The notes under the pieces were generated by a model that saw only the letters and a list, made by a program, of their open reading frames with translations, was not told the DNA's origin and made no database searches. From contig JAGVCD010000001.1 in NCBI GenBank assembly GCA_020059425.1, positions 1 to 15,180 on the forward strand: a stretch of 15,180 nucleotides of DNA. The letters are read 5' to 3'. The position numbers and the translations under genes were made by a program. Below are positions 11,238 through 15,180 of the stretch, in pieces. Source of the stretch: Chamaesiphon sp. (GTDB taxonomy: Bacteria; Cyanobacteriota; Cyanobacteriia; Cyanobacteriales; Chamaesiphonaceae). Numbering within the stretch: the stretch's first letter is position 1; every line of letters starts with the position of its first letter.

Positions 11238-13993
11238 TATTCGCGCGTTGGTGGAGATTTAGAAAGATCTTTTTTGTTGAGTCTGTCGATCGCTTCCTTA
11301 TCAAACTTGTCGAAAATAATCTTCCATTTGAGCTTGTCGGTAGGCTTTTCAATCTTGGCAATAACGCCACTGTATCCAAACACTAGATAAATTAGTTCTC
11401 TCCATTCCTTAGCTAGAGATTGCCGCTCAAATCTAATCACCGTGGTACCAATTTTGCCAAAAATCAATGATTTATAAGTAATTACGCCTTTAGGGTTTGG
11501 GGATGGAGTTTGAAGGATTGGATCGGCGATAGAATCTAGAGCTGCTGTCGTGTTACTTTCTGGAGCGACTGGTAGATCTGTAGCACTCTCTTTGGATGGT
11601 AAGTTTACTTCTATAGAGGCACCTGTCGATTGTATTTCCCCCATTTCCCCCATTTCCCCCAGTTCTCCTAAAAATGGCTCTGGCAGTGGGTGAATCGTGG
11701 GGGAAATACCATTTTGTACTGGGGAATTAGTACAGTTTGCTTGTCCTATTTCCCCCATTTTGGTAAAAATCTCACCATTATTGTCGATCGTTTTTTCAGG
11801 GACGTTCGCCGCGATTCTGAGGTGTTGTATTACCTTCGCGCGTTTGATAGGTGGGATTTCGTACTGCTGGATGCCGTGAATCTTGGGTTGTTGAATGCAT
11901 CCAAAACTCAAAATTTGAGCCTTGAACACTTTTTCACTCAGGGGTGCATCGCCTTTTTCTTTGCTCCATTGAGCATAGTGATGATGCAAGTCTCTGATGG
12001 GAGCTTTCCCACCTTCTGGGTAAAATTCCAGCAGGAATTCAAATGAGGGATTGTTAAACAAGAAGCGTTCGGTACTAGCTTCTTGAACTGCTTTAATATT
12101 GCCAGCCCATCGAATTGTTTTTTTAGCTTCGAGTAGTGAAATTGAGAACGCCCAATTAAATATCCCTGGTAGTTCTTGAGCTAATTTTTCGCCTAGTTCG
12201 TCGTCCGAGACTTCCGGCTTATTTTTGAAGGCCAGGGCAATAATCCGCCGATCGAGTCCTTGAGCGCCGGAGGTGGTGGAGATAAATTTGTTGTAGGCTC
12301 TAACTAGAAAGGTGTTGAGCGTGGTCGAGAAGCTATTTTTGTAAAGTAGTTTGACCTGGACGGGTTCATTCGTGATTGCGCGATTGAACTTGCCAGGATC
12401 GTCCAGGTGGCCGCTATCGTCGGGACAGATTGAGACGGGTTTGTCTAATAAATTGGCTAGAGCGTTGTCGTTGTTGAAAGTCTTAGTAGAGAACCACCCA
12501 CAGTTGTGGATGCCGACGACCTGCTTGAGGACATCCAATACCGTACCTTTCCCGGTTCCTGGTTCCCCGTAGAGATCCCAACAGACCTCAAGATCGTATT
12601 TGGTTGATGGTTTGGGAGTTAAAGCCCACCGGAAAAATGCTTTGACCAGTGCGATCGCCTCAGCGTCATTACCAAGAGCTTGGTTTAAAAATTGCTCCCA
12701 AAGTGGGCATTGGGCGATCGGATCGTAGCCATATGGCAACAGGCAGGTCATGAAGTCATCGCGCTTAAATTGCGAGGTGAACTCGTTGGTGGTGAGATCC
12801 AGAACTCCATTAGCAAAGGCGATCTTAGTTTTGGGGTTCCACTCCTCGACCATCAGCTTGGCGCGCATGTGGTTGAGCAGATTGTTCTTGTCATTCCCCC
12901 CCTGGAGCGTCCAGCCATTGAACCGCATGAAGGTGTAGATATCTCGATCGATATTCGTCCCCGCGCCATCATCTTGCAGCCGCCAATGCGTACCCGTCCA
13001 ATTATGCCAGCCAATACCAGGACGATAGCGCCAATGGTCTTTCAATACTGATTGCAGTAAATCGGCTTTAATTGGCAACATGGGATTAGAATTAATGCTG
13101 AGAACCTTCTTTCCCTTCTTATAAGTAAAGGCTGGTTGCGCCCACCATAAAAGCAGCTCGTAAGCTTCTTTGCCGTGGCGATATATGAGGTCGTCTACGC
13201 CATTTTTCTCGCCATCTAATTCAGTTGGCAAGATTACGATCCTTGGTTCGGCTCCCTTAGATTCTAACCATTCTGCCAGCTTTTTGAGTGCTTCTTTAAC
13301 TTGCCATTTGTGGACGATATCACTATCGAAAGTAAGAAATACTTCCCGACCTTCCCAGATATTCTTATTATCAATAAAATCTAATTCCGGCAATGTCCTT
13401 GAATCTTCTAAGCCGCTTATCTCTTTTGCTCTGGCTTCTAAGTCTTCTAGTAAGTGTACTGGGATTTCTTCAACCTCAGAATTACGGCTAGTTTTGTCGG
13501 TGAAACCATGAACGCCTGTCAGTCCGATCGCTGCATAGCCATATTTACCTAATGTCGCCGCTTTAAATTCTCCTTCGGTAATATGTATCGGTATTTTCCT
13601 GAATCTTAAGGCTTTCTCCCATTGTTTATAAGTAGGGGCGAAATAGGGTCTACTACCTTCATTTTTTGGCGATAGATATTTAGGCTTTTCGTCTGCATCT
13701 GGATCGCCTTCCCAGTCAGGTCTAATTCTATAGTAAGGATTGCCATTGCCCAGTCTGTAAGGATTCCCCGCATGGTCGAAGTAGGGTATCGCTAACCCTG
13801 TCAGGCTATAACCAGTCAGTTTTTTTCCTTCGGTTCTGGTTTTTATTGTTGAGTATCTCGCATCTATTATATCTGCATCATCCAATGCACAGCTACGCAA
13901 TTTGGCTGAGTGTTTTGGCGATATATTCTGTGTTAAAATAGTTGGAGTCGATTCAATAAATTCTGATTGTAGCTGATTAGATATAAAGGTCAT
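11237..13993 (-). CDS. Primase-helicase: DUF3854 Toprim-like region plus D5/P4-type SF3 helicase
   Basis: A 918-residue replication protein. Residues 45-290 form a DUF3854/Toprim-like primase region with the glutamate motif ITEGE (138-142), the FDSD motif (D223, D225) and NGVDDLI downstream. Residues 310-440 are D5_N-like. The helicase follows: Walker A GEPGTGKGT at 476-484 (K482), Walker B/acidic pair near D525-D526 (ICPDD), and arginines R582-R583 (LDRRIIALAF) in the sensor/finger position. This is the architecture of P4 alpha-like replicases, which recognise an origin, unwind and prime. A linker (775-787) repeats GELGEMGEMGEI and is encoded by 9-bp DNA repeats. It would allow theta-type replication with host polymerase. 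The overlap with the integrase ATG places both in one operon. Confidence 0.88.
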   Translation of the reverse strand: MTFISNQLQSEFIESTPTILTQNISPKHSAKLRSCALDDADIIDARYSTIKTRTEGKKLTGYSLTGLAIPYFDHAGNPYRLGNGNPYYRIRPDWEGDPDADEKPKYLSPKNEGSRPYFAPTYKQWEKALRFRKIPIHITEGEFKAATLGKYGYAAIGLTGVHGFTDKTSRNSEVEEIPVHLLEDLEARAKEISGLEDSRTLPELDFIDNKNIWEGREVFLTFDSDIVHKWQVKEALKKLAEWLESKGAEPRIVILPTELDGEKNGVDDLIYRHGKEAYELLLWWAQPAFTYKKGKKVLSINSNPMLPIKADLLQSVLKDHWRYRPGIGWHNWTGTHWRLQDDGAGTNIDRDIYTFMRFNGWTLQGGNDKNNLLNHMRAKLMVEEWNPKTKIAFANGVLDLTTNEFTSQFKRDDFMTCLLPYGYDPIAQCPLWEQFLNQALGNDAEAIALVKAFFRWALTPKPSTKYDLEVCWDLYGEPGTGKGTVLDVLKQVVGIHNCGWFSTKTFNNDNALANLLDKPVSICPDDSGHLDDPGKFNRAITNEPVQVKLLYKNSFSTTLNTFLVRAYNKFISTTSGAQGLDRRIIALAFKNKPEVSDDELGEKLAQELPGIFNWAFSISLLEAKKTIRWAGNIKAVQEASTERFLFNNPSFEFLLEFYPEGGKAPIRDLHHHYAQWSKEKGDAPLSEKVFKAQILSFGCIQQPKIHGIQQYEIPPIKRAKVIQHLRIAANVPEKTIDNNGEIFTKMGEIGQANCTNSPVQNGISPTIHPLPEPFLGELGEMGEMGEIQSTGASIEVNLPSKESATDLPVAPESNTTAALDSIADPILQTPSPNPKGVITYKSLIFGKIGTTVIRFERQSLAKEWRELIYLVFGYSGVIAKIEKPTDKLKWKIIFDKFDKEAIDRLNKKDLSKSPPTRE
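11634..11756. repeat. ATTTCCCCC repeats within the primase-helicase gene
   Basis: Three tandem ATTTCCCCC units lie at 11634-11660, followed by an imperfect one (11661-11668). Further copies are GGGGGAAAT at 11699-11707 and GGGGAATT at 11721-11728 in the opposite orientation, and ATTTCCCCC at 11748-11756. Units in opposite orientation encode different peptides (GEM/GEI versus ISP), so the conserved element is the DNA motif itself. It matches the cluster at 9683-9801. Confidence 0.75.
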
Positions 13994-14089
13994 AAATATA
14001 TAAATCCCTGATATGAGATTGCCCCTTGGTAGTCTTATTTTTTTGTGGATATAGAGATTGAACTGAAGAACTAAGTTTAATATTTTTGT

Positions 14090-14236
14090 CTATTCTTCGG
14101 TTTCCGTCTTTTCTCCCGCTTGAATTTCGCGAACGTCAAAATCGTGGCCGCAAGACTTGCCCGATCGTCTCCATACTTCCTGGCTCCACCAAATATCTGA
14201 TGAGCCACAAAACGGGCACTTGTCTACCTTAGTCAT
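14090..14236 (-). CDS. 48-residue zinc-ribbon-like protein
   Basis: A minus-strand gene from ATG 14236-14234 to TAG 14092-14090. It encodes 48 residues starting MTKVDKCPFCGSSDIWW. C7-x2-C10 in CPFCGS and a later SCGHDF (C29, H31) can bind zinc. The segment resembles the start of Lar-type restriction-alleviation zinc ribbons and other CPFCGS knuckle proteins. The tail is acidic (EKTETEE). It is the fourth tiny zinc protein of the leftward block and lies just upstream of the primase-helicase. The function is not known; protection of incoming DNA from restriction is one possibility for CPFCGS proteins. Real-gene confidence rests on the intact zinc motif and the position. Confidence 0.62.
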   Translation of the reverse strand: MTKVDKCPFCGSSDIWWSQEVWRRSGKSCGHDFDVREIQAGEKTETEE

Positions 14237-14404
14237 ATATATATCTATGTTTTCCGAAAGTGCTGGGACTGGGTAGGATGGAACGGAAATTTACAAGTTT
14301 CAAATTAATTAATAGGTGTATTTGTGGGATATCTGGAGATAGTTCTAATAAGCTATATTTTTAGATGGGTACTTGTTAGCATTTTGAGAAATTTTGGGAC
14401 AATG

Positions 14405-14447
14405 AGCGCGAATTCCTGTACTCGCAGGTTTGCTGAGAACTCGCGCT
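14405..14447 (-). promoter_or_regulatory. Hairpin in the leftward transcript
   Basis: AGCGCGAATTC (14405-14415) pairs with GAACTCGCGCT (14437-14447), 11 bp with one mismatch. CCTG (14415-14418) and CAGG (14425-14428) can form an inner stem, although base 14415 would be shared. It has no T-run, so it is not a standard terminator. It lies 17 bp downstream of the 80-residue gene and could stabilise or process the mRNA. Confidence 0.5.
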
Positions 14448-14463
14448 GATTTGCTGGCTGTTG

Positions 14464-14706
14464 TTAGTCTGGCTTGTCTAGGTCAGAAAGCCACTCCCAC
14501 AGCTCATCCTCTAGTGTTTCCAGGTCTCGATCGGCACCTTTCGAGGGACGATCGTGATATCCGCCCATGCCGTCAAAGGGATAGCCTTGTTCTTCGGCCA
14601 GATTGCCGCCCATGCAATTACAGGCAGTGCAGATCCAAGTTATTCCGGTCTGAACGATCGAGCCTTCGGCTTTGCAGAATTCACAGGTATCGGGTATCTC
14701 GTACAT
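14464..14706 (-). CDS. 80-residue zinc-ribbon protein with acidic tail
   Basis: Five cysteines form a zinc ribbon: C8-x2-C11 (TCEFC) and C26-x2-C29-x-C31 (WICTACNC). A linker GGNLAEEQGYPFDGMGG follows, then a very acidic, tryptophan-containing helix (LEDELWEWLSDLDKPD). Phages carry small proteins with a ribbon plus an acidic helix that bind nucleic acid or host RNA polymerase and other enzymes. This one could therefore be a host-takeover or replication helper, but no family is firmly recognised. The gene lies downstream of the CGATCG cluster in the leftward block, and the 78-residue zinc protein precedes it. Confidence 0.72.
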   Translation of the reverse strand: MYEIPDTCEFCKAEGSIVQTGITWICTACNCMGGNLAEEQGYPFDGMGGYHDRPSKGADRDLETLEDELWEWLSDLDKPD

Positions 14707-14833
14707 CGATCTTTCTAACTTTGCTTTGTCTCTAGAGTCTGGTGGTTAGGGTCTGGGGCTGCTGGGTGTCGATCGATAATCTCGATCGAGGTCGATCGCT
14801 CCTGGACGCATCCAGTTCGATCGAATCGATCGA
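14707..14833. other. Non-coding gap with CGATCG cluster
   Basis: Five CGATCG hexamers occur at 14770, 14783, 14793, 14818 and 14827, within 63 bp. A small inverted repeat, CTGGA-CGCA-TCCAG (14802-14815), lies between copies three and four. This is the densest run of the motif in the window. The arrangement is suggestive of iterons or a protein-binding array, perhaps with methylation of GATC. Confidence 0.55.
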
Positions 14834-15070
14834 TTAGTTCAGTTCGGGATTTACGATTGGGTGCCTACCTATTCCTCTTCTGGTCACTGTTGGACGGGAT
14901 GGGATTAAAAGTCTATATCTGGTTGACATACACTTTAGGCAGACGGGGCACCAATTGCAGATTAAATTAGCGGGTCGGTGGTAGCAGACACAGCAAGGGG
15001 GGATCTCTGGTTCCATACTTCCGTATTGGGTTGAGGATAAAATCTCTGTCAGTCTGGCTAGTAATCCCAT
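14834..15070 (-). CDS. 78-residue cysteine-rich zinc-finger protein
   Basis: A basic protein with seven cysteines in a compact block: CCVC (C26, C27, C29) and then C38-x2-C41-x2-C44-x2-C47 (CNWCPVCLKC), which could hold two zinc ions. The N-terminus is a short helix (MGLLARLTEILSST) and the tail is basic (TVTRRGIGRHP). The start ATG (15070-15068) lies inside the end of the upstream 68-residue zinc gene (13-bp overlap), so the two are probably translated together. The function is unknown. The basic tail fits nucleic-acid binding. It is followed by the CGATCG cluster. Confidence 0.68.
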   Translation of the reverse strand: MGLLARLTEILSSTQYGSMEPEIPPCCVCYHRPANLICNWCPVCLKCMSTRYRLLIPSRPTVTRRGIGRHPIVNPELN

Positions 15071-15180
15071 TCAGATCGGAACGAGGGTGCTGGTTTTTGG
15101 ACTGGGGGCAGGGTTAGGATCACCGAAATTTTGGCGTCGGGGTCGATCGGCTTGATTTTCCGCTCTAAGCACGCCATACA
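15058..15180 (-). CDS. 3' part of the junction-crossing 68-residue zinc-finger gene
   Basis: This is the right-end copy of the same gene as at 1-183, entering from the window edge and stopping with TAG at 15060-15058. Bases 15082-15180 are the duplicated overlap; 15058-15081 are unique and supply the last seven codons (FRSEWDY) plus the stop. In the circle there is only one gene. Confidence 0.7.
   Translation of the reverse strand, partial: CMACLERKIKPIDPDAKISVILTLPPVQKPAPSFRSEWDY
15082..15180. repeat. Terminal direct repeat, right copy (circle overlap)
   Basis: Identical over all 99 bases to 1-99. See the left copy for interpretation. Confidence 0.93.

Larger units (their letters stand above)
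13994..14463 (-). other. Mostly non-coding stretch with one tiny gene and a hairpin
   Basis: Apart from the 48-residue gene (14090-14236), no frame is convincing. The 96 bases upstream of the primase-helicase start (13994-14089) are A+T-rich. Bases 14237-14404 contain no clear promoter or repeat, and 14405-14447 holds a large hairpin listed separately. The whole stretch lies within the leftward block and may carry internal regulatory RNA. Confidence 0.45.

Noticed and set aside
11634..11668. Tandem repeats as a CRISPR array
   Set aside because: Units are 9 bp with no spacers and lie inside a coding frame.
14430..14735. 101-residue plus-strand frame
   Set aside because: Antisense to the 80-residue zinc-ribbon gene, whose cysteine pattern is convincing.

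Overview
The first 99 bases of the window (1-99) are repeated exactly as its last 99 (15082-15180). The simplest reading is a closed circle of about 15,081 bp cut open by the assembler. Two perfect GCGATCGC octamers (3963-3970, 12651-12658), many CGATCG hexamers, start codons mostly without Shine-Dalgarno sequences, and the type of primase-helicase all point to a cyanobacterial host. The genus cannot be read from the sequence. No rRNA, tRNA, CRISPR array or insertion sequence is visible.

The circle has two opposed gene blocks that diverge from one symmetric promoter/operator (1136-1191). The leftward (minus) block carries DNA-metabolism genes. In order of transcription these are a DEDDh 3'-5' exonuclease (1029-253), four very small zinc-finger/zinc-ribbon proteins (one crosses the circle junction, one has only 48 residues), a 918-residue primase-helicase with a Toprim-like DUF3854 region and a P4/D5-type superfamily 3 helicase, and a tyrosine recombinase (11237-10116). 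The recombinase is followed by a repeat-rich non-coding stretch that is a good candidate attachment site.

The rightward (plus) block starts with a Cro/CI-type regulator (1217-1465), a possible attenuator, a small exported protein and a 91-residue protein. From 2861 it becomes a tightly packed set of structural-looking genes. These include a cysteine-rich protein, a 741-residue fibre-like protein with coiled coil, 21-residue repeats and a collagen stretch, several unknown proteins, a beta-rich capping-type protein, a small one-pass membrane protein and an M15 peptidase resembling an endolysin. A strong terminator at 9642-9675 closes the block.

Together this looks like an integrative, self-replicating circular element with a virion-like or surface-structure module and a lysis-like pair. 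I recognise no capsid protein, portal, terminase, packaging ATPase, relaxase or partition gene. It could be a new kind of small cyanobacterial virus, a capsid-stealing phage satellite with a P4-like replicase, or a plasmid that builds an extracellular fibre. Sequence alone does not decide between these. Other unusual points are 9-bp GGGGAAWT-type repeats shared by the primase-helicase linker and the terminator region, a five-copy CGATCG cluster, and the exactly dyad-symmetric divergent promoter.
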